From JBBQWR01 sp038210495 (lineage in GTDB: Bacteria > Planctomycetota > Planctomycetia > Pirellulales > DATAWG01), in assembly GCA_038210495.1 (NCBI GenBank), contig JBBQWR010000042.1:1-54369 (forward strand): a stretch of 54,369 bases of DNA, given 5' to 3'. Position 1 is the stretch's first letter, and each line of letters opens with the position of its first letter. The notes below the pieces were generated by a model. It made no database searches. It worked only from the letters and a program-made list of their open reading frames with translations, and had not been told where the DNA came from. Below, one piece after another: positions 26,901 to 34,478 of the stretch. The position numbers and the translations under genes are program-made.

Positions 26901-27984
26901 TTGTATCGCGATATTTGTCGGGCCAATTGTCGCCGAGGTAGACCATCGCGCCGGCGTGAGAGTGGCCGCCGCCCGCCTCGCTATGAACCCCTTGACCACC
27001 GCGCGACGTCGTCCAATCGCCGCCACCCCAGTGCAAATGATCTGACGTCGCATCGAGCAGCTCGAACGAGTATTGCATTTCGTCGATGCCGTGCATCCGC
27101 TTGTAGTGGGCGCCCGGGACGATGTGCCACAGATGGGCCAGCACGCAATTGGTAATGAACATTTCACCGCAATCGTCGTAGTCCAAGCCCCAGGGGTTCG
27201 TCGTGCCGCAGGCGACTACTTCGAATCGCTTCTTGGTGGGGTGATAACGCCATACGCCGCAACTGATGCCTTGCCGATCGGCGGCCTTACCACCCGGCAA
27301 ACCGACCGCCGAGAACGATGACACGCCGTTCAGGCCATAGAGCCAACCATCCGGCCCCCAGACCAAGCAGTTAACGATGTTGTGCTTGCCCTGAGTCGAC
27401 CAGCCCTCGAGCACGGGCTGCGCGGCCCCTTGAGTCTTGGGCGCGTCGGCTCCGACGGTCATCGGCACGAAGTTTAGTTGTGGAGCCTGACAGAGCCATG
27501 CGCCACCGAAACCAAACTCGACGCCGGTCAGGTTGTTCGCCTTGTCCAGCACCACTTGCCGGTCGCTGAAATGGCCGGAATTATCCTTGTCGTTGAACAG
27601 CAGCAGTTGATCTTTGCCGGTCGCCGCCCAGTTGGGATACGAGAAACACTCGGCGACCCACAAGCGGCCCCGATCGTCGGTCGTGAACGCAATCGGCTGC
27701 GCGACGTCCGGCTCGCCGGCAAAGAGCGTGACCTTAAATCCCTCGGGCATCGTCATCGCGCGAGCCGCGTCGGCGGGCGGCAATGGCTGCCCGAGCGGAT
27801 TTGCTGCAGCCTTCGCCTCGACGGTCGCGACCATGGCTACAACAGGTTTGTCGGTCTTCTCGGATTTCTCGGCGCCACGGAGTCCGTCAGCGATCGAGGC
27901 CATCGCGAGGATCGCGACCGAGACGGAGCCATATGTAAGCAAACGCCGCGTTCGTAAACCGCGTGATTGATCCACTTCTTTCAT
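23944..27984 (-). CDS. PVC-type membrane-bound dehydrogenase / HEAT / cytochrome c fusion
   Basis: A 1346-residue exported protein of the large planctomycete cytochrome class. Order: signal peptide (about 1-33); beta-propeller-like dehydrogenase domain from about 70 (MPEGFKVTLFAGEPDVAQPI) to 450; HEAT-like helical repeats to about 870; a cytochrome c domain with haem motif CAQCH at 905-909 (Cys905, Cys908, His909) followed by a dehydrogenase-associated region. A Thr/Pro/Ser-rich linker encoded by 15-bp DNA repeats follows. An extra domain of about 240 residues ends the protein (RLDWRDDWLTIRGWHLPGG onward). Usually the protein stops soon after the cytochrome, so the last domain is odd. It probably oxidises sugars or related compounds in the periplasm; substrate unknown. 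Confidence 0.85.
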   Translation of the reverse strand: MKEVDQSRGLRTRRLLTYGSVSVAILAMASIADGLRGAEKSEKTDKPVVAMVATVEAKAAANPLGQPLPPADAARAMTMPEGFKVTLFAGEPDVAQPIAFTTDDRGRLWVAECFSYPNWAATGKDQLLLFNDKDNSGHFSDRQVVLDKANNLTGVEFGFGGAWLCQAPQLNFVPMTVGADAPKTQGAAQPVLEGWSTQGKHNIVNCLVWGPDGWLYGLNGVSSFSAVGLPGGKAADRQGISCGVWRYHPTKKRFEVVACGTTNPWGLDYDDCGEMFITNCVLAHLWHIVPGAHYKRMHGIDEMQYSFELLDATSDHLHWGGGDWTTSRGGQGVHSEAGGGHSHAGAMVYLGDNWPDKYRDTMFMCNIHGNRVNNDLLERSGSDYVGKHGKDFLFANDVWFRGLNLKYGPDGGVMMSDWCDNGECHNYAVTDRSSGRMYKIVYGKPNPVPTDLDLTKLSDGELVKLQLHKNDWYVRHARRILQERAAAGHDMAAARDELKKMFDAEASVPRKLRALWALHVIEATPPEYLVPLLRHASDNVRVWAIRFLVEDKNPAEAAREEFARLAKEDPSPFVRLNLASSLQRIPPAERWPIATALVGHAEDASDKNLPLMMWYGVEGAVAADPARGLALALDCKIPTVRRYIARRVTIGEPGQNPTVGTSFVTKAIVRTDDPAVQLDLLRGMHDALRGRRQEKKPDGWVELYAKISTHPSAAIQAEAYGLAVIFGDTGALDSLKTVAGDSRADLNKRLQAIDVLVEARSDIAPLLQKLLDEPAVRSRALQGLGAYDDPRTPNLILAKFAELTPAEKRDAIGTLVARPLFARALLSALENGKVAVADVSISHARQIKQFANKQLDDRLAKVWGTLRDSPADKKEQIDHFKTLLTADSIKAGDASAGRLIFTKTCAQCHSLFGEGGKIGPDLTGANRANVDYVVQKVVDPSTAVPNDYRMKTAYLKDGRLISGIVKEQSPKAIVLQTETQRITISTDDIDDLKPSNLSLMPERQLDKMNPAEIRNLFAYLATKTQTLLPTDKPKTNPSQSESPKRETPKTDATPTSATPDSATPNNATPDSATSTGAPSPGAPKATASRLRLDWRDDWLTIRGWHLPGGEVRVHYLEAVCKPGSTDRDWAQTVIPQQTKLVSAEADGLALELRSLLSDGVILTHRITVRRPDDATDEIDFQVTAKNPTDKVSDAQWAQPCVRVDKFTGRGQDDYLSSCFVYIGGKLTRLPTEPWATKARYTPGQVYAAAGVDRGDVNPRPLSKLVPTCGLIGCYSASEKQILATAWEPYQELFQGVGVCVHSDFRIGGLKPAESKNIRGKIYITSAGPEALLKRYKQDFPEPRPSK
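24770..24829 (-). repeat. 15-bp tandem repeats in the PVC cytochrome gene
   Basis: Four contiguous 15-base units of the type GCGCTGTCTGGAGTT, the first and third identical, encode five-residue repeats such as ATPDS and ATPNN in the linker before the last domain. The unit length is a multiple of three, so copy-number change would alter linker length without a frameshift. Confidence 0.75.
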
Positions 27985-28250
27985 CGATCTGCCCGCCTCG
28001 TGAAGTCTTGAAGTTCAAATAATAAACAACGCCGATTGAATTTATCCATGTTGCCTCATGGGCGGTTCTACTTCAAGCAAGCGATTGGGGCAGATTTGAC
28101 ATCTGCGACCACTCGGAGCCAGGCGTCATCGAATCGCCGGCTTTGAAAGTGATCAGGCGACCCGAGCGGCAGCGGCTTATTTCGTAGGCCGCTTGAAGGG
28201 GAGACCAAACCGACTGCGTTTGTGGCAGGCGCTGGAACGGCTTCGCGGGC

Positions 28251-28430
28251 TTAATTCTTTCCGGCTAGTCGGGTCTCCTGTGCTTTCATGGCGCGGCCCA
28301 AGGAGAGACCACAAGCATAGCTGACCCGCTGGGAAAGCAACTTGGGAGCGGCCGCCGGCAAGGACACGACCGCGTTATTCGCAGCCGATTTGGTCGGCGC
28401 CGTAGTCGGTTGCGGCGTTTCTTTAGCCAT
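28251..28430 (-). CDS. 59-residue microprotein, FKBP-N-like tail
   Basis: A short frame begins ATG at 28430 and ends TAA at 28251. The N-terminal 25 residues are Thr/Pro/Ala-rich; the end reads LLSQRVSYACGLSLGRAMKA. That end resembles the N-terminal dimerisation helix of FKBP-type prolyl isomerases (VSYxLGxxxGRxL), but no isomerase domain follows. No ribosome-binding site is evident. It is divergent from enolase. It might be a remnant or a genuine small protein; chance cannot be excluded, but the amphipathic pattern and good codon use favour a gene. Confidence 0.45.
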   Translation of the reverse strand: MAKETPQPTTAPTKSAANNAVVSLPAAAPKLLSQRVSYACGLSLGRAMKAQETRLAGKN

Positions 28431-28580
28431 GTGCGGCGCTGCGGCGGGAGGAAGGGGAGGAGTCGGGATCGCCGGGCCTAGTCAATCCGACCCTCTTTCG
28501 GCACAATGGGCGGCACTTGATCCATATTATTTCGGACGATGCGCCGCATCAAAAAATCCTTCAGCAGTCAGAGGTTCGCC

Positions 28581-29858
28581 ATGAGTTCGATCGTCGACAT
28601 TCACGCCCGACAAATTCTCGATAGCCGCGGCAATCCGACGGTCGAGGTTGACGTAACGCTGGTCGACGGTTCGTTCGGTCGGGCCGCCGTCCCCAGCGGC
28701 GCGAGCACGGGGATTCACGAAGCTTGGGAACTCCGCGACGGGGATCCCAAAAGCTTTCTTGGCAAGGGAGTGCTGAAGGCCGTCGAGAATGTCAACGAAA
28801 CGCTCGCCCGTGAGCTCAGCGGGATGGATGCCCTCGACCAGGCGGCCATCGACTATCGCATGATCGAACTGGATGGCTCCGAAAACAAGAAGAACCTCGG
28901 CGCCAATGCGATTCTCGGCGTGTCGCTGGCCGTCGCGCATGCGGCCTCCGACCACGCCGGCCTGCCGCTCTATCGGTATCTCGGCGGCCCGGGCGCCCGA
29001 CTATTGCCGGCCCCGATGATGAACATCATCAACGGCGGCGCCCACGGCGACAACGATGTCGATGTCCAAGAATTCATGGTCATGCCGCTCGGATTCGATT
29101 CCTTTAGCGCCGCCCTGCGCGCCGGCGTCGAGGTGTTTCATCAATTGAAGAAGGTCCTCAAGGCCAAAAAACTCAATACGTCCGTCGGCGACGAGGGCGG
29201 TTTTGCTCCCGATCTGCGGAGCAATGGCGAGGCGATCGATCTGATTCTCGAAGCGATCCAGCAGGCCGGTTACAAGCCGGGCGAGCAAGTGATGATCGCC
29301 CTAGACGTCGCGGCGACCGAACTCTACGACCCGAAAAAAAAGGTCTACAAAATGGACGGCCGCGAAATCGATAGCCGCGCCATGGTCGATTTCCTCGCCG
29401 GCTGGGCCGAAAAATATCCGATCTGCTCGATCGAGGACGGCTGCAGCGAAGACGATTGGGAGGGCTGGAAGATGCTCAGCGATCGGCTCAATAAGCGCGT
29501 GCAGTTAGTCGGTGACGATCTGTTCGTCACGAACACCAAACGACTGCAGCGCGGCATCGACGAGGGTGTCGCCAATAGCATTTTGATCAAGGTCAATCAA
29601 ATCGGCACGCTGACCGAGACGATCGAGTCCATTCAGCTTGCGACGCGCAACGGCTACTCGAGCATCGCCAGCCACCGTAGCGGCGAGACCGAGGACTCGA
29701 CGATCGCCGATCTGGCGGTCGCCATGTCCACCGGTCAAATCAAGACCGGATCGGCATCGCGAACCGATCGATTGGCCAAGTACAATCAATTGCTTAGAAT
29801 TGAAGAAGAGCTCGGCGAGACGGCCGTGTACGCGGGCCCTCTCTTCAAGCGCCGCTGA
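28581..29858 (+). CDS. eno: Enolase
   Basis: A 425-residue enolase, the glycolytic enzyme that converts 2-phosphoglycerate to phosphoenolpyruvate. Visible signatures are ILDSRGNPTVEVDV near the N-terminus, the flexible loop SGASTGIHEAWELRDGD, the metal-ligand segments IALDVAATELYD, SIEDGC and LVGDDLFVTN, the catalytic lysine in LIKVNQIGTLTET, and SHRSGETEDSTIADLAVA near the C-terminus. The frame is open from 28539, but ATG 28581 (MSSIVDIHARQ) matches the family start. Two small membrane-protein genes follow closely in the same direction. Confidence 0.98.
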   Translation: MSSIVDIHARQILDSRGNPTVEVDVTLVDGSFGRAAVPSGASTGIHEAWELRDGDPKSFLGKGVLKAVENVNETLARELSGMDALDQAAIDYRMIELDGSENKKNLGANAILGVSLAVAHAASDHAGLPLYRYLGGPGARLLPAPMMNIINGGAHGDNDVDVQEFMVMPLGFDSFSAALRAGVEVFHQLKKVLKAKKLNTSVGDEGGFAPDLRSNGEAIDLILEAIQQAGYKPGEQVMIALDVAATELYDPKKKVYKMDGREIDSRAMVDFLAGWAEKYPICSIEDGCSEDDWEGWKMLSDRLNKRVQLVGDDLFVTNTKRLQRGIDEGVANSILIKVNQIGTLTETIESIQLATRNGYSSIASHRSGETEDSTIADLAVAMSTGQIKTGSASRTDRLAKYNQLLRIEEELGETAVYAGPLFKRR

Positions 29859-29963
29859 TCGGCCGATGATCCTCGAGCCGAGCACGCAGTAAGCGCGGGG
29901 GATTTGGATCGCACACGCGCAGAAATCCATTGCCGAACACCGCTTACAACGTCGTCTAAACGA

Positions 29964-30401
29964 ATGTCCGGTAACGAGCCACTGTCGCCCGCTAAACCAG
30001 CGGCGGCAAAACTGACCGATTCCCCTTGGTTCTGGGTCTATCTGTTCAGTAGCTTCGCGGTCTTGGCCCTGTTCGTGATAGAAGGGAAATTCACCCGGCG
30101 GCAGGACCATGCCGAGAACCAGTATCTCTACGGCACGCGCACTCTCGACCGACCCGCGGCCGCCACCGACAGCGACGCAGCCACGGCGCCAACCGCCTCA
30201 AAAGCCATTCCTAACGACAAGTCGGGTGATCGGGCGCCCTTGACCGGCGGACCTCAACCCTTGACTCATCCACTGCTCATTTCGCTGATTCCGCTTCGGA
30301 TCATGGCATTTGTTATCATGGCGATCTCCTGCGTGGCACTCCAGTGGCAACTGATCCGCAATCGCCGCCGAACGAGCGCCGCTTGCGGAAAGCTAGGATA
30401 A
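29964..30401 (+). CDS. Small membrane protein with two transmembrane segments
   Basis: A 145-residue protein with one hydrophobic segment near residues 20-38 (WFWVYLFSSFAVLALFVI) and another near 110-130 (RIMAFVIMAISCVALQWQL). Between them is an Ala/Thr/Asp-rich loop of about 70 residues with a single motif NQYLYGTRTLDR. The start at ATG 29964 (MSGNEPL) is preferred to the open frame from 29904. It lies between enolase and another small membrane protein, 52 bases apart, suggesting one transcript. I recognise no family; a planctomycete-specific protein is inferred. Confidence 0.65.
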   Translation: MSGNEPLSPAKPAAAKLTDSPWFWVYLFSSFAVLALFVIEGKFTRRQDHAENQYLYGTRTLDRPAAATDSDAATAPTASKAIPNDKSGDRAPLTGGPQPLTHPLLISLIPLRIMAFVIMAISCVALQWQLIRNRRRTSAACGKLG

Positions 30402-30453
30402 AACAGGGTTGAGCTTCGTTCTCGCGCCAAACCGGCCCACAAAAAGTATCGCC

Positions 30454-30999
30454 ATGACTTGGCTCAGCGAGGATTCGACCCCGGCGATCGTCGTCGGCCT
30501 CATCGTGGAGGCGATCCTGCTGTTGGCTCTGGTAAAAACCGGTCGACGCCCGCTCGCCTATGCGATGGCGGCTGTGGCCCTCTTGGTCGGCGGGATCGTC
30601 TGGATCGAAAAGCACACGGTGACCGATACCAAATTGATTCGCGCGACGCTCGACCAAGGCGTCGTCGCGCTGGAGCACAATGATTTGCCCGGTCTGTTGG
30701 CGATTATCTCCACGTCGCCTGCCGCGGCGCCGACCCGGGCGTCGGCAATTTCGGTCGCCCACCAAATCACGGTCGAGTCGGCCTCGATCAGCGGCATTGA
30801 GATTAAAGTCAACCGGTTCAACAATCCGCCTGCGGCCACTGCCGAACTGACCGGCCACCTCACCGGTCACGTCCGCAGCGGCCTCTATCCCTACGACCAT
30901 TTTCCGCCGATGCACATTCGGGCTAATTTCAGGTTGGAGAACGATCGCTGGCTTATCGAGAGCTATGAAGAGATCAAACGAGATACCTTGCAGCCGTAA
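30454..30999 (+). CDS. Membrane-anchored hypothetical protein
   Basis: A 181-residue protein with two N-terminal membrane segments (about 9-27 and 35-50, the second PLAYAMAAVALLVGGIVWI) and a soluble part of about 130 residues. The soluble part has a helix-strand pattern ending HIRANFRLENDRWLIESYEE, which recalls the cystatin-like NTF2/SnoaL fold used for binding small ligands; this is a weak structural guess. The ATG at 30454 is chosen because the preceding codons are not conserved-looking. It probably shares a transcript with the preceding gene. Confidence 0.65.
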   Translation: MTWLSEDSTPAIVVGLIVEAILLLALVKTGRRPLAYAMAAVALLVGGIVWIEKHTVTDTKLIRATLDQGVVALEHNDLPGLLAIISTSPAAAPTRASAISVAHQITVESASISGIEIKVNRFNNPPAATAELTGHLTGHVRSGLYPYDHFPPMHIRANFRLENDRWLIESYEEIKRDTLQP

Positions 31000-31079
31000 C
31001 TCTCTTTTCGCACGACACGGCTCCCCGACTCGCTCTTGCCGGTCCTGTCAGCGTCGGTCACAATCAAACTGCGCCGAAG

Positions 31080-31145
31080 GTAGTGTGGGCATTGCCCATG
31101 CATGAATCGACGCGATACCACCACGGTGGGCAATGCCCACTCTAC
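31080..31145. repeat. GTGGGCATTGCCCAC-type palindrome
   Basis: Arms at 31080-31100 and 31125-31145 are inverted copies of each other (GTGGGCATTGCCCA is shared; each is also self-complementary), with a 24-base loop. The structure sits just before the TolC-like gene. It looks like a member of a dispersed intergenic palindrome family. Confidence 0.6.
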
Positions 31146-31166
31146 GGACTGTCAAACGGTGACAAA

Positions 31167-32450
31167 ATGACGATTGCCTCGTTGATAATGGGCTGGGCGC
31201 TCCTTGGACAAACAACTGTCCCGGCCGTTGCGACGCCTCCTCCACCGCCGGCCCGCGAAGAAGCCGACGTTACGACGTCAGAGGGAACCGTCCATCTCAA
31301 TCTTCCTGCGGGAACAAAATCCGTCATGAAGCCATCGGCGGCCGCGACTGGCGCCCCGGCGCCCTTAAACGCAGCGAGCGACGCTGGCTCAAGTTACAAC
31401 GCTCCGCTCGTCCAAGTTCCGGAAAAAACGCGGATGAGCGACCCGGCCGTCCGGCAAGCGGGAATCTTCGATCTTCCGAGCTCCGGCGCCAAGCCACCGC
31501 AGGACCCGACGATCGATGCGCGAAAGCCAGCCGGCGTGGCTCAATCGGCCAGCGATGCCGCCGACGCCGCCAGCGCCTCGGCGCAGGCCGCGACGGACCT
31601 GATGACCCAAGCCCTGACGCCGCCCAAAGACACGGCATTGACCGGCCGACCCACAACGCTACTCGAAATCCTTTCGCGGGCCGGCCTCGACCGAAATCGA
31701 TTGCTGGCCGTCACGCGAGCCTATTGGAAGCTTTCGACGGCCCAGTCCGATTACGATTGGGCGGCCGACGAAGCGAGCCGGCTCGACCAAATCCCGGCCG
31801 ACCGGGGATTGGAAAAGGCGCTATTGACCACGGCCCAGGCGGCCGCTCAGGCTCGCCTCCATGAAGCCCGCTTGGGGGCGGTCACGGCACAGCAAGAACT
31901 AGCCGATCTATTGGGAGTGCCGGCCACCAGCGCGCAGCCCCTCGCTGCCGACCTCCCGCTCGTCGGTCCTTACCGGACCTATTTTGACACGCTGTTTGCC
32001 GGTCGAGTTCCTCCGCCGCGCACGAAGGTCATCGATCGGGGATTGCCGGCCCGGCGCGACGCGATCGAAGCTCGCGTGGCCGCGGTTCACGCCGCTTCGA
32101 CGGCGGTCCATATCGCCGAAGACGCTCGCGGCAAGGGGCAGTTGGATCTTCCGACAGTCCTCACTTGTCATGCCGAATTCGCCCGGCAACGGCGGGCCTT
32201 TTTGACCACCGTCCGCGATTACAATTTGGAGATTGGCGAATACGCGATCGCGGTGGCCGATCCCAATGCCGGACCCGATAGGTTGGTCGCGATGATGATC
32301 GTCGTAAAGAGTCCGGTCGCGACCATCGCTCCGGCCCGCCCCGGCGACAATACCAGCGCCGATCCATCATTCTCGCGCACTCCGACCGATGATCTGCTGA
32401 TGCAGCCCGCGCTGCCGCAAAGCGGCGTTCGCAAAACGAGTGGCAATTAG
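31167..32450 (+). CDS. TolC-like exported coiled-coil protein
   Basis: A 427-residue protein with a short signal-like N-terminus (MTIASLIMGWALLGQT) and a Pro/Ala/Ser-rich stretch of about 150 residues. The second half has long Ala/Gln/Arg/Glu-rich helices, for example ALLTTAQAAAQARLHEARLG and ARQELADLLGVP-type phrases, then EARVAAVHAASTAVHIAEDA, and RAFLTTVRDYNLEIGEYAIA. This is the pattern of TolC-family outer-membrane factors, but it is short and only one clear repeat of the helical hairpins is visible. It may be a shortened relative rather than a channel. It is not next to the efflux locus. It precedes dus by 21 bases. Confidence 0.6.
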   Translation: MTIASLIMGWALLGQTTVPAVATPPPPPAREEADVTTSEGTVHLNLPAGTKSVMKPSAAATGAPAPLNAASDAGSSYNAPLVQVPEKTRMSDPAVRQAGIFDLPSSGAKPPQDPTIDARKPAGVAQSASDAADAASASAQAATDLMTQALTPPKDTALTGRPTTLLEILSRAGLDRNRLLAVTRAYWKLSTAQSDYDWAADEASRLDQIPADRGLEKALLTTAQAAAQARLHEARLGAVTAQQELADLLGVPATSAQPLAADLPLVGPYRTYFDTLFAGRVPPPRTKVIDRGLPARRDAIEARVAAVHAASTAVHIAEDARGKGQLDLPTVLTCHAEFARQRRAFLTTVRDYNLEIGEYAIAVADPNAGPDRLVAMMIVVKSPVATIAPARPGDNTSADPSFSRTPTDDLLMQPALPQSGVRKTSGN

Positions 32451-32471
32451 CCAAATGGGCCGTGTCATCGC

Positions 32472-33593
32472 ATGAGCATCGCCACTGCCTCACCGGCTAT
32501 CGAAACGACCTCGGCCCAGCCGCAGCCTGAGAAGAAGCCGCTGCCGGAAATCAAGCCGCTATACATCGGCTCCTTGCTCGTCGATCCGCCGGTGCTGCAA
32601 GCGCCGATGGCCGGATTCACCAACTACGCCTATCGGCAGATGGTGCGTGAGTTCGGTGGGGCCGGTTTGCAAGCCACTGAAATGATTTGCGCCAAAGGCT
32701 TCCTGTGGCGCGACCAAGTTCAGCAGGAATTGCCCGATCGGCTGTGGGGTGTCGAGGATGAGCCACGGCCCCTCGCCGTGCAGATTTGGGACAACGATCC
32801 CGAGACGCTCGCGGCGGTTGGCTCGAAGCTGGCTCACGAGATGAAGGTCAGCGTCGTCGATATCAATTTTGGCTGTCCGGTGAGAGACGTCTCCGAGAAA
32901 GCCCATAGTGGCTCGTACCTGCTGCGCGATCCTGATCGGATCGGAGCAATAGTCGAGCGAGTTGCTAAAGCGTGTGCTCCGACGCCCGTGACGGCGAAGA
33001 TCCGACTCGGTTGCACGCGCGACTCGATTCGGGCCATCGAGGTAGCGAAGGTCGTTGAATCGGCGGGCGGGGCGGCCCTCACCGTGCATGGCCGGACTGC
33101 ACAAGATTTTTTTCGCGGGTCGGCCGATTGGGACCGGATTGCTGAGATTAAACCGCATCTGAAGCGAATCCCGCTGATCGGCAACGGCGATCTCAAAACG
33201 CCCGAGGCAGTGGTTGAAGCCTTTCGGCGCTATGGCGTCGATGGCGTGATGATCGCTCGCGCGGCGCTCGCCAAGCCGTGGCTCTTTAGGCAGGCTCAAG
33301 CCGCCCTGCGCGGCGAGCCGCTACCGCCGGACCCGACCCCGGAAGAAGAGCGCTCGCTGCTGGTGCATCACTATCGACTTGTCTGCGAGCGGTTTGGCGC
33401 CGAGCGCGGCACGATCCTCATGCGCAAGTTTGCCTGCTGCTATGCTCAGGGCCGCCCTGGCGTGCGCGAATTCCGCGGCGCGGTGGCAAAAGTGACTGTT
33501 CCCACCGACTTCCATGACGCTGTTGAGCGTTATTTTCCCCGCTCGGCTGCCCGCTTGTCGAGCATGGCCGAAGGGGACGCCTGTGCGCTGTGA
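32472..33593 (+). CDS. tRNA-dihydrouridine synthase
   Basis: A 373-residue Dus-family flavoenzyme that reduces uridine to dihydrouridine in tRNA. The FMN-binding start is APMAGFT at 44-50 and the catalytic-cysteine segment INFGCPVRDV at 131-140 (Cys135). KIRLG, LTVHGRT, IPLIGNGDL and VDGVMIARAALAKPW follow in the normal order. The 30-residue N-terminal extension is Pro/Lys/Glu-rich and is probably disordered. Which uridine is modified cannot be assigned. It follows the TolC-like gene closely and precedes sufR. Confidence 0.93.
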   Translation: MSIATASPAIETTSAQPQPEKKPLPEIKPLYIGSLLVDPPVLQAPMAGFTNYAYRQMVREFGGAGLQATEMICAKGFLWRDQVQQELPDRLWGVEDEPRPLAVQIWDNDPETLAAVGSKLAHEMKVSVVDINFGCPVRDVSEKAHSGSYLLRDPDRIGAIVERVAKACAPTPVTAKIRLGCTRDSIRAIEVAKVVESAGGAALTVHGRTAQDFFRGSADWDRIAEIKPHLKRIPLIGNGDLKTPEAVVEAFRRYGVDGVMIARAALAKPWLFRQAQAALRGEPLPPDPTPEEERSLLVHHYRLVCERFGAERGTILMRKFACCYAQGRPGVREFRGAVAKVTVPTDFHDAVERYFPRSAARLSSMAEGDACAL

Positions 33594-33633
33594 CAGGCCA
33601 GACTGCCACCGCGATCCTTTTTCGCATACCCAG

Positions 33634-33661
33634 TTGCTAAAAAGAGAAATACGTCTATGAT
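33634..33661 (+). promoter_or_regulatory. Possible promoter of sufR
   Basis: TTGCTA (33634-33639) and TATGAT (33656-33661) are 16 bases apart, close to the sigma-70 pattern. The sufR ATG at 33668 would coincide with the expected start site, suggesting a leaderless or very short-leader mRNA. Prediction only. Confidence 0.4.
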
Positions 33662-33667
33662 TCATAC

Positions 33668-34351
33668 ATGCAAGCAACGGCCGAAAGTTCTGACGCGGGA
33701 TTGATCGATCTGCTGCGGCGGCGCGGGCCGCTCGGAATCTCTCAAATGGCATCGGCCATGGGGGTTACGGCGACCGCCGTTCGCCAGCGTCTGAGTCGAC
33801 TGGTTGGAGCGGGCCTTCTCCGTCGCGAGATCAACAAGACCGTTCGCGGCCGTCCCAGCCATCGCTACCTATTGACCGACAAGGCCATGCGGGGGGCCGG
33901 TTCCAATTTTGCCGACTTGGCGGTCGCGCTCTGGAAGGAAATCCGCGAGGTCAAGGACGTGTCGGTGCGGAGTGGTTTGCTGCGGCGACTCGCTCAAAGC
34001 ATGGCCAAAATGTACGGTGGTCGAGTCCGCGGCGAATCGACGGCCGACCGAATGCAGGCAGTCAGCGAGTTGCTCGCCGACCGCAACATTCCGTTTGTTG
34101 TCGATCGATCGAAACAATTGCCAGTGCTGACCGCGCTGGCTTGCCCTTATCCCGATCTGGCCGAACAGGACCGCGGGATTTGCGCCGTGGAGAAGATGCT
34201 GTTTTCGGAATTGCTCGGCGAGAAAGTGCAGTTAACCGAGTGCCGACTGGACGGCGGGAGCGACTGCTGCCGGTTCGAAACCAAGGGCCAAACCGCAGCG
34301 TCGATTGATAGCAGCGAATTGATGGGTATAGTGAGCGATTCGGATTTGTGA
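33668..34351 (+). CDS. sufR: SufR-like iron-sulfur transcriptional repressor
   Basis: A 227-residue regulator with an N-terminal winged helix (GPLGISQMASAMGVTATAVRQ; wing RGRPSHRYLLT) and a C-terminal Cys-rich domain. Cys159 and Cys172 have the x12 spacing of the SufR ligands, followed by Cys192 and the CC pair at 200-201; these probably hold a [4Fe-4S] or [2Fe-2S] cluster. SufR represses the suf operon when its cluster is intact. It is co-directional and directly upstream of nuoB, sufC, sufB and sufD, which supports the call. The spacing of the later cysteines differs from the cyanobacterial protein, so the exact cluster is unclear. Confidence 0.82.
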   Translation: MQATAESSDAGLIDLLRRRGPLGISQMASAMGVTATAVRQRLSRLVGAGLLRREINKTVRGRPSHRYLLTDKAMRGAGSNFADLAVALWKEIREVKDVSVRSGLLRRLAQSMAKMYGGRVRGESTADRMQAVSELLADRNIPFVVDRSKQLPVLTALACPYPDLAEQDRGICAVEKMLFSELLGEKVQLTECRLDGGSDCCRFETKGQTAASIDSSELMGIVSDSDL

Positions 34352-34368
34352 AAAAGGAAATCGACAGG

Positions 34369-34449
34369 ATTACAGGATTAAGAGGATTTACAAGTTTTCA
34401 AAGCAGACATGATTGCACCGCATTCGTAATCTTGTAAATCTTGTCTAAA
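34369..34449. repeat. AT-rich inverted repeat between sufR and nuoB
   Basis: The arms ACAGGATTAAGAGGATTTAC (34369 onward, ending AAG) and CTTGTAAATCTTGTC (34431 onward) are imperfectly complementary. GGATTTACAAG-type words recur in intergenic DNA of many bacteria. It is AT-richer than its surroundings and holds no gene. Confidence 0.5.
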
Positions 34450-34478
34450 ATTCGTCCCCATTTATTGAAACAACCAAC

